Positions 43,454-55,421 of a stretch of 64,000 nt of DNA are shown one piece after another. The stretch is taken from the NCBI GenBank assembly GCA_030847615.1, contig JAUMIR010000003.1, forward strand, positions 28,208,501 through 28,272,500. The letters run 5' to 3'. The first letter of the stretch is position 1. Every line of letters starts with the position of its first letter. Below the pieces are notes generated by a model that saw only the letters and a list, made by a program, of their open reading frames with translations, had not been told where the DNA came from and made no database searches. The DNA is from Gambelia wislizenii. Its lineage: Eukaryota; Chordata; Lepidosauria; Squamata; Crotaphytidae. Both the position numbers and the translations under genes were made by a program.

Positions 43454-43455
<2 letters not shown>
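42998..43455 (+). mobile_element. LINE family L, copy e, with an inverted 5' part
   Basis: 43141-43455 is the plus-strand 3' end (caaggactccctgaaacaac through the hairpin and GA tail). 42998-43131 is the adjacent upstream LINE segment in reverse orientation. About 26 bp around ccctgaaacaatatctcagg occur in both parts. This is the structure left by twin priming during retrotransposition. Confidence 0.75.
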
Positions 43456-43456
<1 letters not shown>

Positions 43457-43494
<38 letters not shown>

Positions 43495-43511
43495 CCACCA
43501 CCACCACCACC
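43457..43511. repeat. (GA)n and (CAC)n microsatellites
   Basis: A run of about 17 AG units extends the LINE tail, followed by five CAC-type units. Confidence 0.9.
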
Positions 43512-45240
43512 CTGCAGATATCATGGAGTCTTAGCAAATCTGTTCTTTTTAAAATTTTGTCTTATTTTATATTAAGAGCTTTCACATTTCATGTAATGCT
43601 CTCCAGAAAGGTTATGATTCACAATTATGGAATGAAATGACACTGGTAGAAATTTGGCAGATTCCATAAAAAGGGAGGTTTGCCATTGTTGAGAGATTTA
43701 TTGATCTTAGGGGGTGATCGATAGTATACAGTATTTTGTTTTATCAGTTAAAGCCACTAGATGTGGAAAACCATGGTTTTACCATTCTGTTATACCAGAG
43801 GTAGGCATACTGTAGCCCTCTAGATACATGTGGACCCAAGGTTGTTTTTTAGGCACCCTTTTCTCAGTCCCTCCAGTTTTCTTTCCCCCAAAAGTGAAAT
43901 GACTCTCCTAGAAGCTTCCAGAAGCAACAGTTTGATTTTTGAATAAGTTGCACCCCTTCCACACATACCATTCAGCTATGGCTCTTTTGTTGTTGTTGCT
44001 TTGTTGTTGTTGACTGTTGATTTTGTTGACTTTGGGGCAGCAAATTAACTCCCAGATTCACCATAGTTACCTGACCTTACATTATATTGTATGATCAAAG
44101 AGAACCAAATGAGGTTCAGGCTTCTGCCTGCTCTGCAATATGCCTTCTATGAAATTAAGATGCACAGTAGTCTTGGGTGCTGCAGAGGAACAGACTGATT
44201 TTCTTTGCCTGGGCGAAGTCAAGCGCTACAGATTTATGGGCTTCTTCACTCGCTGCACTACCTGATAGTTCCAGAGCAGATGTACAGCCTCCAGGCTCTC
44301 TTATATTGCCAGAAACTGGTATCCAGCTGGGAACTGGGGGAGGATTTACAGAAGGGAGCAGGTTACCTAATAATAGCTTAAGGGGAAAAAAAAGATAGAG
44401 TGTGTCAGAGAACAGACAATGGAAGCTAAAAGAGACTGGCCAGTCTTTGCTTTGCTTTTCCAGAGATGCTACAAATGCATGCAGTTTGGTGGAATCATTT
44501 GTACCTTTCATATCCTCAGGCTCTAACACACACCTGTTTCTTTATCCTGAGCCCTCTGGAGTTTAGATGCTGTGTTTGTGTTTCCAGAGAATGGGTGAAC
44601 AATGGAATGTGGTGTGGACCCTGTTTGATTAGGAGTGGGGACCATGTGGCCTGTGGGCTGCATGCACTCCCCAAAACTCCCTTTTTATGGCCCCTGAAGG
44701 CCCCCAGTGATCCCTGAAGCCACCTGTGAAATGAGAAGCTGGGCAAGCATGTGTAGAAGCAGACATTCATAATGCTTGGAATATTGTGAGGGGAGGGCCT
44801 ATGGGGGAAAGGATACAACCAACAGAGTTAGATAGGGCCGAATAGAGGTAGAGATAAAGCTGGATAGATAGAGGAGAATGGAGGGAATCTGAATAGGGTT
44901 TTTGGGAGCGGAGGATGTGGAGCGTGTTCAGGGAGAAGTATTACTTTCTGAAACTGAGGTGTTTCCATATACTAAATGTGGGATCAGTATAATGCCAGAT
45001 GTTTATTTTATCTGTTACAATAAATCCTTACTGTTTTTATTTTCTACCACTCTGTCTAGATGTTTTAATTTAAAAATTAACATGGAAAACTGGTCATACT
45101 TTACCACATTGAACCCACTTATTACTAGCCATGACAACCCCTTCTCCCCTTTTCTCTGGGGGTCCATGCATAATAATTGTCAATATTTAATAATTTGGTC
45201 AAACACACAGTCTTCCACATACTGTATCCATTAACATAAA
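43512..45240. other. No gene recognised
   Basis: TTG repeats at 43988-44035. The overlapping frames near 44155-44818 on opposite strands have no recognisable domain. Confidence 0.4.
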
Positions 45241-46025
45241 ACCCAAAGACAGATTGATTAAGTCAGGTATGCACTGAAGGAGGGGCTAAACCTAAATTCC
45301 AAAGAAATGTTAATTTGCAGATCAACTGAAGGCAACATCTTGCCAAAGCCACAGCCTAATCCTATTTTCTAAGGCTGGCACAACCAAAACTTGTCAATGA
45401 CCCTGTATCCCTGTACCTCACCTAAACAAAGCAACATTGCTTCCTCCCTTTGATTTGCAAAATGTTAACCCATCAAGATGCTATCAACATATCCGGAATG
45501 TCTTTGTTGCTCTCTGAGCAACAGCTTAAAGTATTGTCTTCTATTCAAAATCACATCCCCAGAAGGCAAATATTTCCTATAAACCCTCTGAAAATTGCCT
45601 TCAGTGTCCTTCAGCTCCTCCTCCTACATCCATGCTGCCAGTTTTCTGACTGACCCTCAGAGAGCCACTCTGAGACCCCTGCCCTGCTGGTTTCCTCTGC
45701 GACCTCATCTCTTCAGGAAAAGGTATCGTATCTCCCATTGCAAAAATCCCTTTGCTATTCCTCTATCTCCATCTCTCCCACTTTATTTCATTAGTCTTGC
45801 GTGAATGCTTGATGCCTGAATGTGTGTGTGAATGTAGTTATTATTTTTCCTAATGAAGATTATCATCATTCTATCTAGTTTATGTCTCCTCCATTAGTAC
45901 TGGTGTAGCTGGTCACCAGATCCTGCTATTACCCCCCTCTTGCTAGCCACAGCAAGTACATTAATTCCCCAGATTAATGTTGGCATTTTGAGGGTACCCA
46001 AGACCCCAGAACAATTCAGGTAACA
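45241..46025 (+). mobile_element. Probable decayed LTR, second family
   Basis: It has a TATA-like tataaacc at about 45577, ccattagtactggtgta near 45892, which resembles the LTR at 19186 (gttagtactggtat), and a terminal caggtaaca. A similar layout lies at about 62150-62700 (cctataaaaccccctc). The left boundary is a guess. Confidence 0.35.
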
Positions 46026-47999
46026 CACTGATCAACACAGCCATTTGTCCAGCATAGTGATCACCTTGAGCTCTCAGTACCAGATTCAGGGAGGCACCAT
46101 AGGGGGAAAGGGCAAGGTGAGTGATAGAAGCCCGAGGGTTGGAAGTGCAGGGCCAACCCAGAGACAGGTTCTGTCACACCATGCTGTCACCTCACTCTCC
46201 CATTAAGATGAACAAACTCGGCTTTGAACAGACAGACAAAGACAGGAGAGTTTCTTGAATCAGGAAACTTCTACTACAAGAATACAAAACTATGCCAAGC
46301 GCGCTTGGGGTACCAGATTAGGGACCAAGAACTATAAAACAACCCTACCTTTTATAGGTAGCTATGATGTCTGAAATCAGGCATTTGTTTGAGCCAATCC
46401 CTGCTATTCAGGGGAGGGGTCCATTGACATTGATCTATCTTGTATGCGTGCCCATCTTCCCTCATATAATGGTGGGTCACCATGTGGCATTTATAGACCT
46501 CTGGTTTTTATTACCTCTGAGGGGGAAGGAGGGGTGGGAGATGCAGAGCAATTATCTTCCCATGGAATGTGTACCTCTAAGGGGGGCCAAGCTCTCAACC
46601 CAACCCACAGGGTTTTTCTTTAAAAGAAAATCCTCCAATTCCAGGGTGATTTTTCTTTTCACCTGCACATGGACCAAAATCAAAATGATACCCAACAAGC
46701 CACAAACATAGCAGTTTACCTCTCCAAGCCTTTGAAAAATTTTCAGAATTTAAAAAAGGGTGAAAATAAAACAAAATGACAGTGGATTTGAGGACATTGT
46801 GGCTCACAGTATTGGCCCCTGCCAACACATAATTGCTCATTTCTTGCGAAGGAAACTCCAAAATAGGGGACAGGAGTGAATTGCATTTCCTGTTCCCCTA
46901 CTCTCAAATCTCACCCCAAGGGAAACAGATGTGTTTATCTCCATGCAAGACAAGGTACCAGGGGTTGGTATCATTTGGCACTTGCTGAGGCTCATAACCA
47001 TCAACTCCCTGATCAACTAGTTACTGCACATTCCCGTCACTGCTTGTTCATCTAATGTGTCTGGGTAAGTGAGTTGTGGCAGGATCAAGGAGAAAGAGCA
47101 ATAATCACCACTTGCTTTGCTCTTTAATCCCCCCCCCCAGGCTTTATACTTTTAGGTGCAGAGGCCAGGGCATGTTGAATGGGCAGTAGGGGAAAAAAAG
47201 GGTGTGCGTGTCATGCAGAAACGTTAGGGTTGCCAGAATTCAGGACCTACCCACAAGTCTCCAATTTTTGTGGGTCATGTCCAGGTGGGAGACAAGGGTG
47301 CAAATTATCCACTTTTGGGAAGCTCAGCTCTGGGCAAGAAGAAAAGTCTATATGCAAGTCTCCAGCTCAGCTAACAGAGCAGCAGCTTGCTACAATTTTG
47401 GGTCTGGGACAATCCTGAACTGGCAGCTCTGTGAAATGTGCTAATGTGGGGATTAAATTCATCTTCCTACCCACAATAAAACCAGAGGATGAATGAGAAG
47501 AAGCATGACTCTTCCATGCTTCCTGTTGCTCTTTTTGTAAGAAACAGGGGAAGGGGATCCTCAGTTCTACTGTTGAAAGCAGATGAGTCTAAATTTAAGG
47601 TCATCTGGATGTTTAGGGCTAGAACTCTCATAATCCTTTACCACTGGCCATACTTCCTTGGACCTCTGGGTTCTAAAGTCCAAAATATCTGAAGGCCCAA
47701 AGGTCTCCCCCCTCCAGCAAAATACTATGGGTGACACATAGAAGATTATCACACCAGTCTTTACCAGTGGTACTAGAGCAGGATAATAGGGTATGTGGCT
47801 GTTCCTTATTACATGATGTCATGTGCTGTTGCCAGTATGCATTCAAACCTTTGCTGGAGGTTACCTTTTCATTGACAGAGGAATCATGTCAACAGACCCT
47901 CAATAGTGCTGCATTTCCATCATTCCCTCTGTGTGACAAGTCTTCTTCTGCTTCAGTTCCGATAGCGGCAATCATGTGGGGTGAGTAGGTGTGTTTTTC
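46026..47999. other. No gene recognised
   Basis: Several 80-115 residue frames lack domains. C-runs lie near 47132-47140. No support for an exon. Confidence 0.4.
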
Positions 48000-48235
48000 C
48001 TCTTCTCTCCCTCTCTCTTCCCCTTGTTTCCCTTCCCTCCTGCCATCTGATCTGATTATTTCTCCCACACCTCACCTGCCTGATCTATTTCCCCTTCCAC
48101 CCTCATCTGTCTCTTTTCTTTCCCCTACCCATCTGACTATTTCCTCCCACCTGCCTGATCTATTTCCCAGGCCCTCCGCTGCCTAATCAACTCCTCCTCC
48201 CACCTCCATCTGTCTTCTTTCTTCCCCTACCCTCC
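48000..48235. repeat. Pyrimidine-rich imperfect tandem repeat
   Basis: The blocks cacctgcctgatctatttcc (about 48072 and 48148) and catctgtctcttttctttcc-like (about 48105 and 48207) recur in order at roughly 75-100 bp spacing. Confidence 0.6.
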
Positions 48236-48369
48236 CACCAGTATTGCACAGCAATTGTGTTGGTGAAGCAAAGAGAAACATGTTGGTATTGAAGTCGAGG
48301 TGCGATAAGGATTGCTTCAATACTGGTATGTCCATTTGCTTCACTAATGCAATTGCTGCATGTTAGAAG

Positions 48370-48720
48370 CCTGGGGGCCATTTACACAGCAAAAAATAAC
48401 TGGGAAGAAATCAGGTCAAACCCTATTGTTCCCCACACTCATTGGGGCAGACATGTGCTATTCAGAAGGAGAGGTAGCAAACAACCCAGTAAACCCATGA
48501 CTTTCCATCCCTCTATTTTCCATGGACTTTTTTTGGAAAGGCTGGGAAAAAAAACTGTATTATTGGTTGTCTGATCAATCAGCAACCATCCCAGATAAAG
48601 GGCACATGGCAGAGCTGAATTGTGATTGGTCGGACCTCAGAGGGGGTGGGGTTGCAAGGGATGCCTTGCTATTGAGGATCTGCCATTGTTGAACCGGAGT
48701 CAGGCTCTTCTCCCTCCACT
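48370..48720. mobile_element. Element K-related fragment
   Basis: The left end ggggccatttacacagc matches an inverted end of element K (30719-31540). Further in, gaattgtgattggt and a ggggtggggttg block parallel K at about 30950. The right end is not defined; the minisatellite follows. Confidence 0.4.
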
Positions 48721-48839
48721 TCCAGGCCAGGGTGGGCAAGCCCAGAACTCTCCCCATCCCCTTCCCCATCTCCCGGCTGCTTGCTGGCTTGCTGGCTTGC
48801 CACTGCTAGAAGGGAGGCAGTAGTGGGGTGGAAGATGTG

Positions 48840-49550
48840 TGGTGGGACAGAAAGCACTTAAAATATTGCTTTCTATTGGGAAGAAAATAAGTAGGTGAGA
48901 CGTGGGTTGGGACAGAATGCACGTAAAGCATTGCTTTCTATTGGAAGGAGAAGCAGTGGGGGGAGAAGTGGGGTGGGAAAGAATGCACTGAAAGCATTGC
49001 TTTATATTGGAAGGAAAATAAGTGGGGAGAGAAGTGTGGTGGGACAGAATGCACTTAAAGCATTTCTTCATATTGGAAAGAAAAGAAGTGGGGAAGAAGT
49101 GGGGTGGGGCAAAAAGCACTGAAAGCATTGTTTTCTATTGGAAGGAGAAGCAGTGGGGGGAGAAGTGGGTTGGGAAAGAATGCACTGAAAGCATTGCTTT
49201 CTATTGGAAGGAAAATAAGTGGGGAGAGAAGTGTGGTGGGACAGAAAGCACTTAAAGCATTGCTTTCTATTGGAAAGAAAAGAAGTGGGGGAGAAGTGGG
49301 GTGGGGCAGAAAGCACTGAAAGCATTGCTTTCTCTTGGAAGGGAAAGAAGTGGGGGAGAAGTGGGTGTTTCAGAAAGCACTAAAAGCATTGCTTTCTCTT
49401 GGAAGGAAAAGAAGTGGGGGGAGAAGTGGGGTGGGACAGAAAGCACTGAAAGCATTGCTTTTTCTTGGAAGGAAAAGAAGTGTGGGGGAGGTAGGGGGGA
49501 CAGAATGCACTTAAAGCATTGATTTCTATTGGAAGGGAAAGTAGTGGGGA
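48840..49550. repeat. 66-bp minisatellite with a 197-bp higher-order repeat
   Basis: The core agcattgctttctattgg recurs at 48865, 48930, 48996, 49062, 49127, 49193, 49259, 49324, 49388, 49454 and 49518. The units are of three kinds, marked by aaggagaagcagtgggggg, aaggaaaataagtggggag and aaagaaaagaagtgggg. They repeat in that order, 48930-49126 and 49127-49323. Open frames crossing it are artefacts of a 66-bp (22-codon) unit without stops. Confidence 0.9.
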
Positions 49551-49761
49551 GGCAGGAGGGAAGGGTCCTTGGTCCTAGAAGCTGCTCCAGCCAGCGAGGA
49601 TCCAGGATCCATGACAAATCGAGTTCTCCATTTCTCGCATCTTCTCGGACTAAAAACTGCCATGTAGCTGAGCCCCTGGAGTGATCATCGCCATAAAGAA
49701 CAACCACATGACTGTCACATAAATATTACCAATAGGCAAAGAAGTATAGAAAATGCTGTTT

Positions 49762-49798
49762 TCTTCTTCTTCTTCTTCTTCTTCTTCTTCTTCTTCTA
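49762..49798. repeat. (TTC)n microsatellite
   Basis: About 12 TTC units. Confidence 0.9.
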
Positions 49799-50673
49799 TT
49801 TTTTAAATGGGGGGCTTCCATTTATGCCAGCTGTATTCCCCAGATAAACTTGGATAACAGAAAATATTGCAGTTTTGTTGAAATGTAAAAAATAAAAGTG
49901 TGAGAGAGACTTTTCTTCCCCCCTTACAATAAATTTAAATCTATTAAAGAGATAAACCTACACACACACTTCATACTTTTGCATCAGTTTTAATATTCAA
50001 TGCACCTTGTACTGGAATCTCATTGATCTGGAACTATAGGTTTTGGCTGATGTGAGGCCAGCACTGCTCTGAGTTCATGATCGATGTGAATTGTGAGATC
50101 ATCCTTGTGGTAACTGTGAAGTGTGCTTGAGACCCAAGCTTAAAGTGGGTGGAAGGAGGAGGAGGAGATCATGACAGGGAAATGGTTATCTGAACAACTC
50201 TTCAATATCTGAAGGCATTTAATTTCATCCAGGTTTTCCTGCAGGTCAGACTGAAAAACGGTTTCAGCACCCACTGCTTACATGTCATCCTTATGAAGTA
50301 CTCTTACTGACAGTAACTCTGAATGTATACACAGTGCCTTGATTTCAGTACTGTGTAACTGCTAGGTCACCACCTTTCTGCCAGAAAAGAAGAAATGCAT
50401 CACCATAAAGGATGAGAAAGAGAACACAGTTGAGTGGAAATTTACATATGTAACTGCACTACAGGAAGTACTACAGATTCACTACAGACTAAAAACAAGT
50501 CATGTGTATGCCAGACTACTCTCTGTAAATTGGGATGATGGGTGATTTCAAGGTTCCTGTTCTCCCTCCAAATGCTTTTTCTTTCCTCCTTTTAGAATGG
50601 ACAGCACTTGAAAGAGGAAAGTGAAGAAGAATGCGACTGTACAAAGTTGAAGGCTTTCATGGCCAGCATCCAT

Positions 50674-50841
50674 AGATTTTCCTTGGGTTTTTTTCCAGGC
50701 TGTGAGGCCGTGTTTTGGAATAGTTTCTTTCTGACATTTCACCTGCATCTAAAGATGCCAGCCATGGATGCAGGTGAAACATCAGAAAGAAACCATTCCA
50801 GAACACGGCTTCACAGCCCCGAAAAAAACCAAGGAAAATCT
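50674..50841. mobile_element. Foldback element with 73-bp arms
   Basis: The left arm (agattttccttgggttttt ... cacctgcat) pairs with the right arm (atgcaggtg ... aaccaaggaaaatct), separated by about 20 bp. No target duplication was identified. It is non-coding. Confidence 0.65.
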
Positions 50842-50962
50842 ATCTGTATAAAGTAAGACAGATGGCTACATTCATTAGCCACTGCTAACCTCTGCATAAT
50901 TGGGAACTGGAAGCTGGATTTGTGCTGAAAGTCATTCCTTCCTTGACAAAGTCCATTTATTG

Positions 50963-51095
50963 TAGAAGCATAGAATTATACACCTGAAAGGTACCCTAAG
51001 GGTCATCTAGTCCAACCACCACTAGTGAGGGAATCCTCAGTTAAAATATTCCAGACAGATGCTCCTCGAACCTCACTTTTAAAAAACAAATCCTT
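50963..51095 (-). mobile_element. Old CR1 3' tail
   Basis: It contains agaagcatagaattatacacc, gggtcatctagtccaacc and ctcctcgaacctcac in the CR1 tail order (reverse). Strongly diverged. Confidence 0.55.
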
Positions 51096-51487
51096 TCTGG
51101 GGGTAAAAAAGACAGAAAAGCAGCAACAGCCAGGGAGGTGACATATCATCATCATCATCATAACTTGCTTTAAATTGCCTCCTGAAAAACCACATATAAT
51201 TTTCGCTCTTTTAATGATTTGCTATTCTTTTTATTTGTTTTAGACAAGACACTTTTGGAGCCTTGTTGTCTGAAGAGTGTGTAAAATGTGATTGGTTGAT
51301 CGATCGATAGACTGATTGACTGACTGATTGATGGGTTAACAAATACCAGACAAGCCTCAGGTGTTTAAGAAAGAAAGTAACAAGATTGGGCCATGTGATA
51401 CAAAAACATAACAATTATGTTCTTGTTTGGCCTGCAGGAGAAGTCATTTGGTTTGTGAACATGTTCACATTACTCACATTTTCTATA

Positions 51488-51703
51488 CAGTTGTCCCCTC
51501 ATATTTGCTGGGATAGAACCCCTCCTGGATACCAAAAACACTCAAGTCCCATTATATGCAATGGTACAGCAAAATGGTGTCCCTCATATAAGATGGCAAA
51601 ATCAAGGTTTGCTTTTTTGGATTATTATTTTTTAAAGAATATTTTCAAGCTGTGAATACTTAAATCCATGGATACAAAATCTGTGGATATGGACGGACAA
51701 CTG
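51488..51703. mobile_element. Tigger-like MITE, TA target duplication
   Basis: The ends CAGTTGTCCCCTCATATT and GGATATGGACGGACAACTG lie between TA at 51486-51487 and 51704-51705. The interior is shared with 3493-3723. Confidence 0.8.
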
Positions 51704-52034
51704 TATATACTTTTGTAAGATCTTCTAGCATATATACCTTTGTAAACTCTAGCATAATGTTGAAATTAGAGCAAGTTACATCCTAGGCAACAGAAGGTAA
51801 TTTTCACATCGCAGACTGCTTGGAAATGGGGAAATGTTCTGAACAGTGAAGAGCTCTAATTAAGAGCACTGGCTGACAGTTGTGACTTCTGGTCACCTAC
51901 AACATGGTCAAACTAAATAAATGACTCTTTATGCCTTTCTTTTCTGACCACCGGTCAGTTCTTGGACCCTTGAGAAGAATGTAAGAGGAATAGATTGGTA
52001 AAGTGTTCTCATTCTCCAAGTATGCTGTGCATGC

Positions 52035-52400
52035 CCTCCAGGTGTCCTGATTTGTTAGAGACAGTTCCAATTAATCCACAGTCATCCCATTTTTTCAGCT
52101 CCTTTTAAAATGTCCCAGTTTCACTCTCCACCTCCAACCTTCCGCTCCTGTCCTCAGCTTACTTCAGTTGCTGCAAACTAAGTTCAAAAGGCCCAAACAG
52201 TTTGTACTTAATCACCTCACCACAGGGGAGAGGAGGGGAAAGAATCTTGCCTTTCCCAGTAGATTCAGGCAAAAGCAAACTGCTGCAGCCTGTGGTAGCT
52301 TGTGTATTCTTTCTCATTAACAAATTTCCCCACCTTGACTACACTCTGATGTTGCTTGTTTCCGTGTGTCCTGGTTTTATCTGTGAAATATTGGAGGGTA
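52035..52400 (-). repeat. Dispersed repeat F, copy 3
   Basis: Reverse complement of the copies at 1285 and 5060: cttcagttgctgcaaac, aagcaaactgctgcagcc and attcaggcaaaagc blocks in inverse order. Confidence 0.6.
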
Positions 52401-52833
52401 TGGCATTGGTTGATTAAGGCAGACAACATTCTTATCTTTTAAGTGGGGAGAGTCACAAGCATGGAGATGGACTTTTCCATCTGTTGTTGTTGTTACTACT
52501 ATTACTCCTATTACTGCTACAAACCTCTGCCCAAATCACATACTCAGAAATTGGAACAATACATTCATGATTATAAAACTTGAAGGAGAACTGTATAGGA
52601 AGTTCACACTGACATGCTCATGTAACACCCTTTGTATGTTCACTTTAATACATGAACAGGAGTGGTATATTGCAGCCACTGGATTGTCCCCCAATCCACC
52701 CGTTTGCCAGGCTCCTGGGGTCTGTGCATTTTAAATCTGTGTAAAGGCTTTGTCCAGGTGTCCTAACAGAAAAGTTATAGGTGCATGCAAAGCTGCCATA
52801 TACTAAATTACGTTGTTAGTCCTTTTAGGGTCA

Positions 52834-54171
52834 GGACTTTATCAGAGTAGCATCTAAAAATGCTGTAATTCTGCAAATGAGGAAAGCAGAAGCATAGTGG
52901 CATTATTACACTTATTATCACATGTTGCGGTAATCATATGAAAGAACTGCCACAGAATTATCACACGACCACCACTAACAGTTTAAGAAAGGAACTTTAC
53001 TTCCATGGTTTAGCATGGGCAATATTTCAGTGGTTCTTGCGAGAAGACATGAACATGCGTAAAAATACCAAACTCTCTTAATTTGCAAAGTAAATAAACA
53101 CACAAACTGACTCAAAAATGTGCAACCCTCCCCCCTGGGACAGTTCATAAAAACAGTATCATGTGGATAGTTTTCACGTTCTCAACCAGACATTTTCTTA
53201 CTGGGAAAGGGAGGGGGGAAGAGGACCACCCATTCACACTGTAATTTGGAAGACTCTACAAAAGAGTCTGGAGTAACAAACACCTGAGGCGAAGCACAAA
53301 AATTTATGTGTATAGAGCCATTGTACTGTGTATTCTCCTTTACGGGTTTGAAACATGGGTCACCTATCGTCAACACTTACGACTCCTCGAACGCTTTCAT
53401 CAGCGCTATATACGTACAATCTTAAATATTCATTGACTGGACTGACTATGTGACGAATGGTACTGTTCTTGAGCAAGCAGGGATCACTATCATTGAGGCC
53501 ATAATATTGAGAACACAGCTGCACTGGGCAATGCATCTTTCTAGGATGGAGGACTATTGCCTCCCCAAAAAAGTGCTCTATGGTTAACTTGCTACGGGTC
53601 ATCGTAACAGGGGCACTCCAAAAAAGCGTACAAGTACTCCCTGAAAAAACATCTCAGGCTCGGCCAAATTGATCACCAACAATGGCCTACCCTGGCCTCA
53701 CTTCAGGAGGCAAGGAGACGCACTATCCACAATGCTGCAGCTTTATTTGAGAACTCACGCCGAACAAGTCTTGAAGAGAAACAACAATGCAGAAAGAATC
53801 ACAACCCGGAAACATCACCTAAGGAGACCTTCTGCTGTGCTTTCTGCAACCAGACTTGTTTATCTCGGATTGGCCTTTTCAATCATCAGCGCACTTATAG
53901 AAAGTGTGGGATGTGTCCTTCCTGAATTTTTCTTTAGCAAAGAAAAGCCAGAGAGAGACAGCAGGACATATTTTCGCACAATCTTCAATACCACAGAAAG
54001 AGTGATATTGAGGGCTATTGACGGCTTTCCCTGTCAATGAAAAGCAGTGCCTTATTCACGGCTGGAGCACAGATTGACCACGCGAACATGACAACATTGT
54101 GCAATAGCAGAAACTGTTCATGCTACCATAATGTCGTAATCATGTGATTTTTGCTGTGTCTGATAAAGTCC
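52834..54171. mobile_element. MITE B, copy 2, split by a LINE
   Basis: The inverted ends GGACTTTATCAGA and TCTGATAAAGTCC match those of the copy at 5771. The flanks have diverged (TCA and TAT). The body is 52834-53245 and 53959-54171. Shared internal motifs include accaccactaacagtttaag, seen inverted near 6270, and gttcttgcgagaagacatg. Confidence 0.7.
53246..53958 (+). mobile_element. LINE family L, ORF2 fragment, copy f
   Basis: It starts tttggaagactctacaaaag and ends with the agccagagagagac tail. The frame is broken by several stops and shifts (for example tgactggactgac near 53435 and a TAA near 53585). It is nested in MITE B. Comparison with the copy at 59040-59587 shows MITE sequence continuing on both sides. 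Confidence 0.75.
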
Positions 54172-54660
54172 TATGATTGTCAACACTGACTGGCAGCTGC
54201 TCTCCAGGGATTCATTTGAGATTGTATTTTAGTCCTAAGTGGAGTTGCTGAGACTGAATCCTGGACTTTGGGGTTGCTAACTATATGCTCTACTACTGAG
54301 CTACAACTGCTGCACTGGCAATTTACCCCTTTCTTTACCATAAAAGGGCCAGTCAAGAGGAATCTGAGGATGGTTTTTTTTTTTTTTTTTTTGCTTCCCC
54401 TAAAAAGAAAACCTAATGGAAATGTCATTCATCTGTATGCTGATCACCAGCAGAATGGACCTCCTCCTCCACATGCAGCTGATGCTCAGGAAAGTAGATT
54501 GAGGATGAAGTTACCTTCATGGCAATATCAGTAAGCAAGGGAATCTTGTAGCATCTTTTATACTGAGAGAAAGATATTGTAGCATAAGCTTTCATAGACT
54601 TGGTCTACTTCTACAGATGCCCACAAAAGCTTATGCTACAATTTCTTTCTCTCAGTTAGA

Positions 54661-54925
54661 GCCTTACCACACTTTGAAGAAAAGTGGCAAGGGACCAGGA
54701 ACATTCTGTTTTCCAAGCTGCCTGATGTTGTCATTTTTCATTTCAGTCCCATGGGGGACTGAGGTAAAACCATGTCTTTTTGCTAACCAGGAAAACCCAT
54801 TAGCAAAAAGACATGGCTTTACCTCAGTCCCTCATGGGACTGGAATGGCAGAAAACTGGAAGAACAACGACATCAAACGGTAAGGCAGCAAGGAAAATGG
54901 AATGTTCCTGCTGTGTTGCTGCATT
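54661..54925. mobile_element. Foldback MITE J, copy 2
   Basis: Arms such as ccatgtctttttgctaacc and its inverse attagcaaaaagacatgg pair about the centre near 54795. The left end ccttaccacactttgaag matches MITE J at 30586. The right end is decayed. Confidence 0.65.
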
Positions 54926-54985
54926 TTGAGACTAACATAGCTATGGTTTTTTTTAAAAAAAATTCTACCATCATGGCAAGGCGTT

Positions 54986-55421
54986 ATAATTGTGACTAAG
55001 GAGATTTTCAGACAGGCAAAAATCGCTCTTTGCCGCGCGAGCAGCCTCCCGAAACTGCTGCGCGGCAAGGGTCTTCTTCGGACGACGCTGTGCCTCTGGC
55101 AAAACCGTCCGTGTCACTTCCGTGAAGCTTGGGACGGCTCCGCGTCATATTTCAATCACGGGCAGCCTCCGTGCTTGAAATATGACGCGGAGCCGTCCCA
55201 AGCTTCACGGAAGTGACACGGACGGTTTCGCCAGAGGCACAGCGTCGTCCGAAGAAGACCCTTGCTGCGCAGCAGTTTCGGGAGGCTGCTCGCGCGGCAA
55301 AGAGCGATTTTTGCCTGTCTGAAAATCTCCTAAGTAGCGATTGTGAATATGGAACAGTTATGGATGAGTAAATTAGGTAACTGTTCCTTATTCATAATTG
55401 CTACTTAGTCACAATAGTTAC
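54986..55421. mobile_element. Outer foldback element I around hairpin D
   Basis: The flank ataattgtgacTAA, resumed after D by gtagcgattgtgaat and ggaacagtta, pairs with taactgttccttattcat and attgctacttagtcacaa (55378-55418). D was inserted in its left arm. The outer ends are not defined. Confidence 0.5.
55000..55330. mobile_element. Near-perfect 331-bp hairpin MITE D, TAA duplication
   Basis: The ends GGAGATTTTCAGACAGGC and GCCTGTCTGAAAATCTCC are flanked by TAA (54997-54999, 55331-55333). By eye the arms of about 160 bp differ at only three positions. The element is rich in intact CpG (ccgcgcgag, ggacgacgc, gacggctccgcg). High arm identity and undecayed CpG suggest recent insertion. No open frame encodes a transposase. 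Confidence 0.85.

Larger units (their letters stand above)
49800..51487. other. No gene; a foldback repeat and a CR1 tail
   Basis: Apart from the foldback at 50674-50841 and the CR1 remnant at 50963-51095, only TCA units (51150) and a degenerate GATT/GATC stretch (51290-51335) are visible. Confidence 0.4.

Noticed and set aside
48840..49550. A CRISPR array
   Set aside because: The regular spacing is that of a tandem minisatellite without unique spacers, in vertebrate DNA.
48895..49707. Overlapping 70-146 codon frames with repeating peptides
   Set aside because: The 66-bp unit is 22 codons without stops, so any frame that is open once stays open. There is no domain and both strands are open.
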